From NCBI RefSeq assembly GCF_027111295.1, contig NZ_CP114287.1, forward strand, positions 2,852,001 to 2,916,000: a stretch of DNA of 64,000 nt. Reading direction: 5' to 3'. Source of the DNA: Flavobacterium gelatinilyticum. GTDB lineage: Bacteria; Bacteroidota; Bacteroidia; Flavobacteriales; Flavobacteriaceae. The notes under the pieces were generated by a model. It was not told the DNA's origin, ran no database searches, and was given only the letters and a program-made list of their open reading frames with translations. Of this stretch, positions 46,646 to 55,305 are shown one piece after another. Positions within the stretch are counted from its first letter, which is position 1; each line of letters starts with the position of its first letter. Both the position numbers and the translations under genes were made by a program.

Positions 46646-46863
46646 TTTGAAAATCTTTTCATGACATCTTTGTGGTTTGTAAATTCACCTTTTTCAGCTT
46701 GGTGTAATCCAATTTGGATTTCTTCTTTTTCAGATTCTGATAAATCATCATACCAATCACTTTGATTTGCCTTTAAAACCAATTCGAGTTTTTCTAAAAC
46801 ACGCTCATCTTCTACCTTAACCAACTCTTGAATAAATTGATATTTTCTAGCTTCTAAATTCAT
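46636..46863 (-). CDS. Antitoxin of a ParE/RelE-type toxin-antitoxin module
   Basis: The ATG at 46861-46863 is taken; a TTG three codons upstream is in frame. The 75-residue acidic protein (LEARKYQFIQELVKVEDERVLEKLE..., then SESEKEEIQIGLHQAEKGEF) matches small antitoxins of Bacteroidota that pair with RelE/ParE toxins: an N-terminal helical region and a C-terminal flexible acidic tail. Its stop overlaps the start of the broken toxin gene downstream. It has no clear DNA-binding motif. With the toxin broken it may be on the way to decay. Confidence 0.8.
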   Translation of the reverse strand: MNLEARKYQFIQELVKVEDERVLEKLELVLKANQSDWYDDLSESEKEEIQIGLHQAEKGEFTNHKDVMKRFSKWH

Positions 46864-46898
46864 GATAATCAAAATTTATAAATACAAAGATACGTTTT

Positions 46899-47022
46899 TA
46901 GGTTCTGAGATGCTGAGGTTCTAAGGGACTAAGCTAAAAAAAAAGCCCAAACTTTTAAAAGTTTGAGCTTTTAGTATATTTAAAAATCTTAGAACCTCAG
47001 TCTCTCAGAACCTCAGCACCTT
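46899..47022. repeat. Inverted pair of CTAAG/CTGAG decamer repeats around a terminator
   Basis: Block 46899-46933 (TAGGTTCTGAGATGCTGAGG...) is built of ~10-base units with TAAG or TGAG cores. An inverted block of the same kind lies at 46987-47022. Together they can form a long imperfect stem enclosing the terminator at 46936-46972. Related single blocks occur at 44627-44654, 45771-45793 and 46303-46338. Confidence 0.65.
46936..46972 (-). terminator. Terminator after the sulfate assimilation operon
   Basis: AAAAGC-CAAACTTTT and AAAAGTTTG-GCTTTT form a 15-base stem with one mismatch, and a run of nine T follows on the minus strand. It is downstream of the last gene of the cysH to ferredoxin-NADP reductase block. 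Confidence 0.88.
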
Positions 47023-47025
47023 CGA

Positions 47026-48078
47026 TTAAACAATCGCTTTAACAACTGCTTTCGGCGCCTCTTTACGAGTTCCGTCGAAACCGTCTACTCCAGATACTGT
47101 TGTATATTTCAATACGTATTTTTTACCTGGATTGATAATTCCGTATGCAGCCTGACACATTAAAGTTGCTTCGTGGAAACCACAAAGGATTAATTTTAAT
47201 TTTCCAGGGTATGTATTTACGTCTCCAATAGCGAAGATTCCAGGAATATTTGTTTGATAATCTAATGCATTGTTTACTTTAATGGCATTTTTCTCGATTT
47301 CTAATCCCCAGTCTCCAATTGGACCTAATTTTGGTGTTAATCCGAAAAGAGGGATAAAATAATCGCATTCGATTTTACGGTGTGCTCCGTTTTCTTCGAT
47401 ATCTAATGATTCTACGTGTTCAGCACCGTTGATTCCAACAACTTCTGCCGGAGTGATTAATTTGATTTTTCCAGCTGATTTTAATTCTTGTACTTTTTCT
47501 ACAGAATCTAAAGCTCCTCTAAATTCATTTCTACGGTGAATTAAAGTTACTTCTGAAGCTACATTGGCCAAGAAAATTGACCAGTCTAATGCTGAATCTC
47601 CTCCTCCTGCAATAACAACTCTTTTGTCTCTGAATTTCTCAGGATTTTTGATGAAGTATTTTACTCCTTTATCTTCATAAAACTCGATATCTTCGATAAG
47701 TGGTTTACGAGGCTCGAAGCTTCCTAATCCTCCAGCGATTGCGATAACCGGCGCGTGGAATTTAGTTCCTTTATTTGACGTTACGATGAAACTTCCGTCT
47801 TCTTGTTTTTCGATCGTTTCTGCACGCTCTCCTAAAGTAAATCCTGGCTCAAATTGTTTAATTTGCTCCATTAGTCCGTCGATTAAGTCTCCAGCTAAAA
47901 CTTCCGGGAATCCTGGGATATCATAAATTGGCTTTTTAGGATATAATTCTGAAAGTTGTCCTCCTGCCTGTGGCAGTGCATCCAGAATGTGACATTTTAA
48001 TTTTAATAATCCTGCCTCGAAAACGGCAAATAAACCTGTTGGTCCTGCTCCAATTATAAGTATATCTGTTTTAATCAT
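47026..48078 (-). CDS. Ferredoxin--NADP reductase, thioredoxin-reductase-like type
   Basis: This ~350-residue flavoprotein has an FAD-binding LIIGAGPTGLFAVFEAG at its start and an NADPH-binding VVIAGGGDSALDW in the middle. It lacks the redox CxxC of thioredoxin reductase, which marks the TrxR-like FNR class (YumC type). The end holds GIFAIGDVNTYPGK. I start at 48078 (MIKTDILII); an ATG at 48099 is also in frame. As the last gene of the sulfate operon it probably supplies ferredoxin or a similar carrier with electrons for the siroheme sulfite reductase. Confidence 0.9.
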   Translation of the reverse strand: MIKTDILIIGAGPTGLFAVFEAGLLKLKCHILDALPQAGGQLSELYPKKPIYDIPGFPEVLAGDLIDGLMEQIKQFEPGFTLGERAETIEKQEDGSFIVTSNKGTKFHAPVIAIAGGLGSFEPRKPLIEDIEFYEDKGVKYFIKNPEKFRDKRVVIAGGGDSALDWSIFLANVASEVTLIHRRNEFRGALDSVEKVQELKSAGKIKLITPAEVVGINGAEHVESLDIEENGAHRKIECDYFIPLFGLTPKLGPIGDWGLEIEKNAIKVNNALDYQTNIPGIFAIGDVNTYPGKLKLILCGFHEATLMCQAAYGIINPGKKYVLKYTTVSGVDGFDGTRKEAPKAVVKAIV

Positions 48079-48175
48079 TATGGTATTGTTTATAATCATT
48101 CTTAATAATACAAAGAAACGAATAATTTATTCTATTGACAATGATTTTTATCATTTCGTTTCGATGCGCATTTTT

Positions 48176-48757
48176 TTACTCATTATTTTTAAGTGAAGCC
48201 GTGATTTCATTCATCTTTTTCACTTTTTCTTCAAAATTTCCTTTTAAGCTTTTTCGGTATTCGTTTAGATTTTCAACCATTTGATTGATGTCTTCCGGAA
48301 TTACTTCTTCAAAAAACTCTCGAAGCCTTTTGGCCGTTGTTGGCGATTTTCCGTTGGTCGAGATGGCAATTTTCACATTTCCTTTCGTTACGATTCCACC
48401 CAAATAATAATCGCATAAATCTGGCGTATCGGCAATATTGCAAATCAAATAACGCTTTCTGGCTAAATCGTACACTCTTTTATTGACTTCAAGATTATCT
48501 GTACAAGCGATTACCATGTGGCGCTTTTTGAGCATTTTCTTTTTAAACTTCGATTTTGTCAATTTTATCGAAGGATGTTTTTCTGCCAGAACTTTTATTT
48601 CTAAATGAAATTCTTTTGCTACTACCTCAACATTTGCATTCGGACTTGACTTAAGCAAGAATGAAAGCTTTTCCAGACCTACATTTCCTCCGCCTACAAT
48701 TAATACATTTAAATTGTGAAGCTTTAGAAATATTGGATATAATTCGTTTTGTTCCAT
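48176..48757 (-). CDS. Precorrin-2 dehydrogenase / sirohydrochlorin ferrochelatase
   Basis: This 193-residue protein matches the N-terminal half of CysG and yeast Met8. It has NAD-binding NVLIVGGGNVGLEKLSFLL near residue 14, the catalytic Asp region ICNIADTPDLCDYYLGG and the segment VKIAISTNGKSPTTAKRLREF. It makes siroheme from precorrin-2. The preceding gene cobA supplies precorrin-2, and the sulfite reductase in the same operon uses siroheme. A dedicated chelatase has not been seen in the window, so the protein likely does both steps. Confidence 0.9.
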   Translation of the reverse strand: MEQNELYPIFLKLHNLNVLIVGGGNVGLEKLSFLLKSSPNANVEVVAKEFHLEIKVLAEKHPSIKLTKSKFKKKMLKKRHMVIACTDNLEVNKRVYDLARKRYLICNIADTPDLCDYYLGGIVTKGNVKIAISTNGKSPTTAKRLREFFEEVIPEDINQMVENLNEYRKSLKGNFEEKVKKMNEITASLKNNE

Positions 48758-48808
48758 TTTAATTTATTTTCATCCAATCAAAATTAGATGATTTTATTGA
48801 ATCGGATA

Positions 48809-49005
48809 ACCAATCAGATGTTCCTCCGGAACATTTTTTATCAAAACATTCTTTTTTTCTACCGACGAAATGTTCCTGCCGGAACATATTTGAAACCGTT
48901 CATTTTCTACCGACCAGTTGTTCTTAACGGAACATTTTATCGGGAACTTTTATTTTTTACCAACGAATTGGTTTTGACGGAACATTTTATTCAATTCCTT
49001 TTTTT
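48809..49005. repeat. Degenerate ~50-bp tandem repeat, four units, running into cobA
   Basis: The anchor ACCGACGAA-TGTTCC...GGAACAT recurs at 48809, 48861, 48909 and 48959, with spacings of 52, 48 and 50 bases. Each unit holds a small dyad (for example TGTTCCTCCGGAACA). The fourth unit is coding: it encodes the last residues of CobA (KMFRQNQFVGKK). Units 2 and 3 keep similar coding potential on the same strand (MFRQEHFVGRKK in unit 2) though no longer in the gene. Confidence 0.75.
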
Positions 49006-49756
49006 GACAAAATTCTTCGTAAAATCCTTTTAATTTATGGCTTTCGCGAACCACTTCGCCTAAAACGATAATGGCAGGAGAACCTAATTCTTTCTCTTTT
49101 ACAATTTCTAAAATCGAATCGACTGTTCCTACGCCCACTTTTTCTTCTGCTGTTGTTCCGTTTTGGATAATGCCCACTGGCAGATTTCCTTTGTTTTCTT
49201 TTTGAAACAAATCGATAATCTGAGGCAATTTGTGCATTCCCATTAAGATTACAACCGTTGCAGAAGATTGTGCTGCCAAAGCTACATCTGAAGATAATTT
49301 TCTATCTGATGTTGTGCCAGTAATGGCCCAAAAGCTTTCTGAAACTCCTCTTTTTGTAATCGAAATTCCCTGACTTGCGGGAACGGCAACTACAGATGAA
49401 ATTCCGGGAACGACAATCGTTTCAATTCCGAAACTTTCTGCGTATTCAATTTCTTCGCTTCCTCTTCCAAAAATAAACGGATCTCCGCCTTTTAATCGAA
49501 CTACATTTCCATACGTCAGTGCATTATCCACAATCAATTGATTGATTTGGTCTTGCGTGTATGCATGGTTTCCGATTCTTTTGCCAACAAAAATCTTGAT
49601 GGCGTTTTTTGGTGCGTAATCCAGAATTTCTTCGTTGGCTAAGGCGTCGTATAAAACCACATTAGCTTCAGCCAGTGCTTTTACAGCTTTTAGCGTCAAT
49701 AATTCGGGATCGCCCGGACCTGCACCGACTAAAGTTATTTTGGGTTTATTATGCAT
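48950..49756 (-). CDS. cobA: Uroporphyrinogen-III C-methyltransferase
   Basis: SUMT adds two methyl groups to uroporphyrinogen III to give precorrin-2 for siroheme. The family signatures are present: LVGAGPGDPELLTLKAVKAL near residue 10, VVRLKGGDPFIFGRG near residue 90, and a SAM-binding TVVILMGMH. At 268 residues it is a stand-alone SUMT, not a CysG fusion. The start overlaps the end of the sulfite reductase gene by 8 bases, which implies coupled translation. The last ~15 residues are encoded by one unit of a degenerate tandem repeat, so the C-terminal tail is recent or variable. Confidence 0.94.
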   Translation of the reverse strand: MHNKPKITLVGAGPGDPELLTLKAVKALAEANVVLYDALANEEILDYAPKNAIKIFVGKRIGNHAYTQDQINQLIVDNALTYGNVVRLKGGDPFIFGRGSEEIEYAESFGIETIVVPGISSVVAVPASQGISITKRGVSESFWAITGTTSDRKLSSDVALAAQSSATVVILMGMHKLPQIIDLFQKENKGNLPVGIIQNGTTAEEKVGVGTVDSILEIVKEKELGSPAIIVLGEVVRESHKLKGFYEEFCQKKELNKMFRQNQFVGKK

Positions 49757-51839
49757 TTGCTAATTCTTGTGCTCTGAATGTTTCGATTTTATCAAAGAAA
49801 ACTGTTGCTTGCGCGATGTAATCTTTAGCGAAAGCTTCAGATGGTTCATTTTTATTGATTTGGTAAACCAAGTCTTTAAAAGTTGAATTCAATTCGATTT
49901 TATTGGTATCAATAAAAACAGTGTCAAACAAATCAACGATTCCTGCGTGGTGGTTTGTTTTTTGGTTTTCTGCCAATAATAAAGCTTTAGCTCCATTTAC
50001 AAATCCAGCGTAAGCGTGATAGATTGCATCTGACCATTTTTGGTTGTCGAAAGCTTCCTGTGCGAAAGAGATTTTTTCTTTAGCTTCTAATAATAAAGTA
50101 GCCACTAAATCAATCACAACACCAGCACATTCTCCAACTCCAACTGCTTTTACGTAGTTATCTGCGTTACCCCAATCCACAAAATCTGCTTCTGTTAAAT
50201 TGGTTACATCAGATAATGGTTTTAAGATTTCGTAGAAGTATTTCTCTCCTTTTGCATCATAATAGTTTAGGAATTTTTCTCCATTCGCATTAGCGTCAAA
50301 ATCATTTAAGATCGTACGCAAAGCTTCTGGTCCTCTACGGCTTGGAATTTTGATTACTTTATCAGCAAAACGTCCTTCTCCGTTTCCTAATCTTCCTCCA
50401 CCCAATAAAACTTGTAAAGCCGGAGCTACCAGTTTTCCTGAGTTGATAGACATTCCTTGGAATCCAATTGCAGACATATTATGTTGCCCGCAAGCGTTCA
50501 TACAGCCCGAAATTTTAATTTCAATTTCGCGGTTGTTTAAATATTGAGGATATTCTGCACTTAAAACTCTTTCTAATTCTTCGGCAATACCAGTACTGCT
50601 TGCAATCCCCAAGTTGCAAGTATCGGTTCCTGGACATGCCGTAATATCTCCAACTGAATTATATCCTAAATGAACAAAGTCCAATTTGGCTAATTCTTGA
50701 TAAAAGAAAGGAAGATTTTCCTCTTTTACGTGACGTATTACAATATTTTGACGCAATGAAAAACGTAATTCGTTTGCTGCGTAATTTTTAATTAAATCTG
50801 CTAATAATCTCGCTTTATCAGTATAAAAATCCCCTAATAAAACTTTGATTCCAATAGCATAATATCCTGCTTGTTTTTGTGCAATTACGTTCGATTTTTT
50901 CCAAGCTTCATAAGCTTTTGTATCTTCGATTGTAACTTGTGGCACTTCTAAAACTGGTTCTGGAATTGCGCCATCAAAAGCAGTGGTGTCAATTTCATAG
51001 GTTTCAAAAGCGATTGCTTTTTTCTCTTTTTCAACTAAATCAAGGAAAGCATCTTTCCCCATTTCTTTGATTAAGAATTTCATACGCGCTTTCATTCTCT
51101 TGGCACGCTCACCATATCTATCAAAAATACGGATGATTCCTTCTGCAGTTGGAATGATTTCGTTAACCGGAATAAACTCAGAAAGTAATTCTGCATGCGC
51201 TGGTTGAGATCCTAAACCTCCTCCAAAAACAACTTTAAATCCTTTTTGTCCGTCTTTGATTTTTGGAATAAATCCTAAATCGTGTAAATAACTCAAAGCT
51301 GTATCTTCGTCTGAAGAAGAGAACGAAATTTTGAATTTACGTCCCATTTCCTGACAAATCGGGTTTCTTAATAAGTATTGGAACAAACCGTGTGCATATG
51401 GCGAAACGTCGAATGGTTCGTTTACGTCAACTCCAGCTAATTCGCTTCCTGTGATATTTCTTACCGTGTTTCCACAAGCTTCACGCAAAGTAATATCGTC
51501 TTTTGCCAATTCTGACCAAAGTTCAGGCGTTCTGTCCAAGCTCACATAGTGAATTTGGATATCCTGACGTGTTGTAATGTGCAAACGCCCTGTAGAATAT
51601 TTATCTGAAACTTCCGTAATTCTTCTCAATTGCTCGCTGGTCACTTTACCATAAGGCAATTTGATACGAATCATCTGAACGCCTTCCTGACGCTGACCGT
51701 AGATTCCACGCGCTAAACGAAGGCTACGAAAACGCTCATCATCAATTTTTCCTCCACGGAATAAGTGAATCTTTTTTTCTAATTCGATAATTTCCTTCTG
51801 AACTACCGGATTTTCTATTTCTGTTCTAAAACTTTCCAT
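49749..51839 (-). CDS. Siroheme sulfite (or nitrite) reductase with C-terminal HEPN domain
   Basis: This 696-residue protein reduces sulfite to sulfide with six electrons. Residues ~35-165 and ~325-395 are the ferredoxin-type half domains. The 4Fe-4S/siroheme ligands are Cys402 and Cys408 (ACPGTDTC) and Cys446 and Cys450 (GCMNACGQH). After about residue 580 comes a helical HEPN-like domain (DAIYHAYAGFVNGAKALLLAENQ, then KTNHHAGIVDLF), which ordinary reductases lack. Position inside a cysDN-cysH operon with siroheme genes favours sulfite over nitrite as substrate. The role of the HEPN tail is unknown. Confidence 0.9.
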   Translation of the reverse strand: MESFRTEIENPVVQKEIIELEKKIHLFRGGKIDDERFRSLRLARGIYGQRQEGVQMIRIKLPYGKVTSEQLRRITEVSDKYSTGRLHITTRQDIQIHYVSLDRTPELWSELAKDDITLREACGNTVRNITGSELAGVDVNEPFDVSPYAHGLFQYLLRNPICQEMGRKFKISFSSSDEDTALSYLHDLGFIPKIKDGQKGFKVVFGGGLGSQPAHAELLSEFIPVNEIIPTAEGIIRIFDRYGERAKRMKARMKFLIKEMGKDAFLDLVEKEKKAIAFETYEIDTTAFDGAIPEPVLEVPQVTIEDTKAYEAWKKSNVIAQKQAGYYAIGIKVLLGDFYTDKARLLADLIKNYAANELRFSLRQNIVIRHVKEENLPFFYQELAKLDFVHLGYNSVGDITACPGTDTCNLGIASSTGIAEELERVLSAEYPQYLNNREIEIKISGCMNACGQHNMSAIGFQGMSINSGKLVAPALQVLLGGGRLGNGEGRFADKVIKIPSRRGPEALRTILNDFDANANGEKFLNYYDAKGEKYFYEILKPLSDVTNLTEADFVDWGNADNYVKAVGVGECAGVVIDLVATLLLEAKEKISFAQEAFDNQKWSDAIYHAYAGFVNGAKALLLAENQKTNHHAGIVDLFDTVFIDTNKIELNSTFKDLVYQINKNEPSEAFAKDYIAQATVFFDKIETFRAQELANA

Positions 51840-51848
51840 TTCCCTTTT

Positions 51849-51930
51849 AGTTTGTAGTTTATTGTTGGTTGTTTATAGTTGGTTGTTGACAGCAGAACCA
51901 TCAACCAAAAACCATAAACTATCAACTATC
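51849..51930. repeat. Imperfect inverted repeat in the cysN-sulfite reductase gap
   Basis: TAGTTTGTAGTTTATTGTT on the left and ACCATAAACTATCAACTA on the right pair imperfectly around a ~25-base middle that also pairs (GGTTGTTG with CATCAACC). The hairpin reaches the last codons of cysN. It has no T-run, so it is more likely an RNA-processing or repeat element than a terminator. Confidence 0.5.
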
Positions 51931-53170
51931 TAATGAATCCTACTCCTGCTGTTGTGTTAGTCGCTGTATCGATTAAGATAAAAGCTCCGTTTGATTTGTT
52001 TTCGTTGTAAGCGTCAAAGTATAAAGGCTTGCTTAATTTGATGCTTACTTCTCCGATTTCGTTTATCGCTAATTGAGAAGCTTCTGTTGTTCCTGAATAA
52101 TCAGTTGCAATCGTGTTTTTGATGCTTTCTACTTTTGCTAAAACTCTGTTCGTATTGTGCTGTACTAAATATTTAGTTCCCGGAACCAGTTTTTTACTGT
52201 CCATCCAGCAAATTGTTGTTGTAATATCTTTTTCAATTCTTGGAAGTTCGTCTGATTTTACAATCATATCACCTCTCGTTACATTGATATCATTTTCTAA
52301 TTCGATTGTAATTGAAGAACCTGCAGAAGCTTCGTCAAATGATTTATCGAAGAAGTGAATTTTGGTAACTTTTGATTCTGTTAAAGAAGGAAGAACTGTA
52401 ACGGCATCTCCAACTTTAATTGAATTTCCGTATAATTTTCCTGCGTAACCTCTGAAATCGTGATATTCTTCTGTTTTTGGACGAATAACGGTTTGAACAG
52501 GAAAACGTGCTTTTCCTGGCTCGTAAACATCATGAGAATGTAATCCTTCTAAATGCTCTAAAACTGTTTGTCCTTCGTACCAAGGCATGTTTTCCGATTT
52601 GTCTACAACATTTCCTCCGTTGATTGCACTTAACGGAATATAACTTACGTTTTGTTCTTTGAAAGTACTTTTTGCGTTTAAAGCCTCAAAATCAGCTTTG
52701 ATTTTATTGAAAACTTCTTCAGAATAATCTACTAAGTCCATTTTGTTGATGGCAACGATTACTTCTTTTACTCTCAATAAATTATTGATAAAAAAGTGAC
52801 GGTAAGTCTGCTCGATAACTCCTTTTCTAGCATCGATTAAAATGATCGAAACCTGAGAAGTTGAAGCTCCTGTAACCATGTTTCTTGTATATTCTACGTG
52901 CCCCGGAGTATCGGCAATAATGTAACTTTTCTTTGCAGTCGAAAAATAAATATGCGCAACGTCAATCGTGATTCCTTGCTCTCTTTCTGCTACTAATCCG
53001 TCAGTTGCCAAAGAAAAATCCAAATAATCGTATCCTTTTTGTTTACTGCTTTTTTCGATTGCTTCAATTTTATCTGTAGTCAATGATTTTGTATCGTACA
53101 ATAATCTCCCGATCAAAGTACTTTTTCCGTCATCTACACTTCCTGCTGTTGCTATTTTTAAAACGTCCAT
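51926..53170 (-). CDS. cysN: Sulfate adenylyltransferase subunit 1 (GTPase)
   Basis: CysN is the regulatory GTPase of ATP sulfurylase and drives APS formation by CysD. The G motifs are clear: G1 AGSVDDGKST (~9), G3 DTPGHVEYT and G4 NKMD. EF-Tu-like domains 2 and 3 complete the 414 residues. It has no C-terminal APS kinase (CysC), so it is not a CysNC fusion. It lies between cysD and the sulfite reductase gene on the minus strand. Confidence 0.95.
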   Translation of the reverse strand: MDVLKIATAGSVDDGKSTLIGRLLYDTKSLTTDKIEAIEKSSKQKGYDYLDFSLATDGLVAEREQGITIDVAHIYFSTAKKSYIIADTPGHVEYTRNMVTGASTSQVSIILIDARKGVIEQTYRHFFINNLLRVKEVIVAINKMDLVDYSEEVFNKIKADFEALNAKSTFKEQNVSYIPLSAINGGNVVDKSENMPWYEGQTVLEHLEGLHSHDVYEPGKARFPVQTVIRPKTEEYHDFRGYAGKLYGNSIKVGDAVTVLPSLTESKVTKIHFFDKSFDEASAGSSITIELENDINVTRGDMIVKSDELPRIEKDITTTICWMDSKKLVPGTKYLVQHNTNRVLAKVESIKNTIATDYSGTTEASQLAINEIGEVSIKLSKPLYFDAYNENKSNGAFILIDTATNTTAGVGFIR

Positions 53171-53307
53171 TCTAATATTTTTGTTTCAGGTTTAATTTTT
53201 TGTTTCGAGTTTCAGGTTTCTGAAATGCTTTCTCTAAAATTTAAATCTGTATGTTTTTGTTTTCTTGATTCTAACTTTTAATTTTTAATTCTCAATTTTT
53301 AATTAAA

Positions 53308-54207
53308 TTAAAAGTATCCTTGTTGTTTTCTTTTCTCCATTGCAGCTTCAGAACGTTTGTCATCGATTCTGGCACCTCTTTCAGAAATTGTTGATGATCT
53401 GATTTCTCCAACCACTTCTTCGATTGTTGCTGCATAAGATTCAACAGCCGCTGTACAACTCATATCTCCAACGGTTCTGAAGCGAACAATTCTTTCTTCG
53501 ATTTGTTCGTCTTCTTCTTGGTACACAAAAGGAGAATGCGACCAGATTAAACCGTCTCTCAAAAAAACTTTTCTTTTATGTGAGAAATAGATTGATGGAA
53601 TCTCGATTTGTTCTTTTTCGATATAACTCCAAACATCTAATTCTGTCCAGTTTGAAATTGGGAAAACACGAACGTTTTGACCATTTTCAATTTTTCCGTT
53701 TAAGATATCAAACAACTCAGGTCTCTGATTTTTTTCGTCCCATTGTCCGAAATCATCACGAACAGAGAAAATACGTTCTTTAGCTCTTGCTTTTTCTTCA
53801 TCACGACGCGCACCGCCAATACAAGCATCAAATTTGAATTCTTCAATTGCATCCAAAAGTGTTGTAGTCTGTAAGCTGTTACGGCTTGAATATTTTCCAG
53901 TTTCCTCAACTACTTTTCCTTCATCAATAGCGTCCTGAACATTACGAACGATCAATTCTAAACCTAATTCTTCTACCAATTTATCTCTGAAAGCAATTGT
54001 TTCAGGGAAATTGTGTCCTGTATCAACGTGTAATAGAGGAAACGGAATTTTAGCAGGGAAAAATGCTTTTTGTGCCAAACGCACCAATGTAATAGAATCT
54101 TTTCCTCCTGAGAAAAGTAAAACCGGTTTGTCAAACTGTGAAATTACTTCTCTGAAAATGTATATCGCTTCACTCTCTAAAGCGTTTGTTTTTAATACTG
54201 AACTCAT
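53308..54207 (-). CDS. cysD: Sulfate adenylyltransferase subunit 2
   Basis: CysD makes adenosine 5'-phosphosulfate from sulfate and ATP. It carries the PP-loop LLFSGGKDSITLVRLA near residue 33 and the family segments LLHVDTGHNFPET and GGARRDEEKARAKER. The C-terminal DKRSEAAMEKRKQQGYF is the standard end. At 299 residues it is full length. The 137-base gap to cysN is AT-rich with repeated GTTTCAGGTTT-like phrases. Confidence 0.96.
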   Translation of the reverse strand: MSSVLKTNALESEAIYIFREVISQFDKPVLLFSGGKDSITLVRLAQKAFFPAKIPFPLLHVDTGHNFPETIAFRDKLVEELGLELIVRNVQDAIDEGKVVEETGKYSSRNSLQTTTLLDAIEEFKFDACIGGARRDEEKARAKERIFSVRDDFGQWDEKNQRPELFDILNGKIENGQNVRVFPISNWTELDVWSYIEKEQIEIPSIYFSHKRKVFLRDGLIWSHSPFVYQEEDEQIEERIVRFRTVGDMSCTAAVESYAATIEEVVGEIRSSTISERGARIDDKRSEAAMEKRKQQGYF

Positions 54208-54379
54208 TGTTTTTTTGTTTGATATTTTATTTGTGAAAATTTTGTTTGCTTCGCCTGTTCGAGCATAGCTCTCGAGTCAGGTTTAAAGTTTCAGGTTTTT
54301 AGCCCAATCTAAAATCTCCACTTCTTTATTCTATAATCTATTAAGAAGTCTTGCCTCTTGCTTCTTTCTTCTAAAAACT

Positions 54380-55090
54380 CTACTCTTTTTTAGCGCTGTG
54401 CAAACCACATTCTTTATGACTTGATTCCCACCACCATCTTCCGGCTCTGATATCTTCACCCGGGAAAATTGCTCTTGTACAAGGCGCGCATCCAATACTT
54501 ATGAAACCTTGTTTGTGTAAAGCATTTTGCGGAACATTATTTTCTGAAAGATACGTTTCAACTTCTTCTAAAGTCCATTTTAATAACGGATTGAATTTGA
54601 TGATTTCGAAACCTCCGTCGTATTCAAACAAACTTAAATCTTGTCTGTTTTCTGATTGTTCTGCTCTTAAACCTGTAATCCAAACTGAATTTCCTGCTAA
54701 AGCTTTTCTTAACGGAACTACTTTTCTAATGAAACAACATTCTTTTCTATTTTCAACTGAATCGTAAAAGCTGTTTGGGCCTTTTGTTTTCAGAAGATTT
54801 TCAACCGACGCCGCTTCTGGAAAAAACACTTCGATTGGTCTTTTGTATTTTTTTAATGTTTTATGAAAAACATCGTAAGTTTCCTGAAATAATCTTCCGG
54901 TGTCTAAAGTAAATACTTTAATATCTGTATTACTCTTTGCAATAAAATCAGTAATTACCTGATCTTCCTGACCAAAAGAAGTCGAAAAAATTACTTTTCC
55001 CGGAAATTCTTCTGCTAAAAAAACTAAAGTCTCGTCAAGCGAAAGATCTTTTGTTTTTTCTAATAATTCTTGTACAATACTCGCACTCAT
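54380..55090 (-). CDS. cysH: Adenylyl-sulfate (APS) reductase, thioredoxin-dependent
   Basis: This 236-residue PAPS-reductase-family enzyme gives sulfite from activated sulfate. It has FSTSFGQEDQV (~residue 35) and the catalytic Cys in KECGLH near the C-terminus. Two Cys pairs, in RKECCFIRK and GCAPCTRAI, form the 4Fe-4S site that marks APS reductases rather than PAPS reductases. This agrees with the absence of an APS kinase in the operon. It is the first gene of the sulfate operon. A purine-rich AGGAAGAG sits just before its ATG, unusual in this genome. Confidence 0.93.
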   Translation of the reverse strand: MSASIVQELLEKTKDLSLDETLVFLAEEFPGKVIFSTSFGQEDQVITDFIAKSNTDIKVFTLDTGRLFQETYDVFHKTLKKYKRPIEVFFPEAASVENLLKTKGPNSFYDSVENRKECCFIRKVVPLRKALAGNSVWITGLRAEQSENRQDLSLFEYDGGFEIIKFNPLLKWTLEEVETYLSENNVPQNALHKQGFISIGCAPCTRAIFPGEDIRAGRWWWESSHKECGLHSAKKE

Positions 55091-55281
55091 AATCTCTTCC
55101 TTTCTAAAATTATTTTTTACAATAATTTAGATACTGTTTTAAATTCAATTTTATAATCTGATAATCTGACTGCTGTTGGTTGTTCTTTTAATTCACAAAC
55201 AAATAACCCGCTAATAATCAAAGCAGTTACTTATTCAAAATCAAATTTCCAAAGAATCATTTTTTACAAAAATCCATTACC

Positions 55282-55295
55282 CTATCGGACTAGTA
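55282..55295 (+). promoter_or_regulatory. Candidate operator shared by cysH and tauE promoters
   Basis: CTATCGGACTAGTA here and CTATAGGATAATTA at 55496-55509 agree at 10 of 14 bases on the same strand. Each lies by the promoter of one divergent unit. An Rrf2 regulator gene is 0.9 kb away, so it is a possible binder. This is inference from position. Confidence 0.35.
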
Positions 55296-55305
55296 GATTA
55301 CTTTG

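Noticed and set aside
48788..49033. Plus-strand frame with VPxGT-like repeats
   Set aside because: It is the reverse reading of the degenerate tandem repeat and the end of cobA; no independent support for coding.
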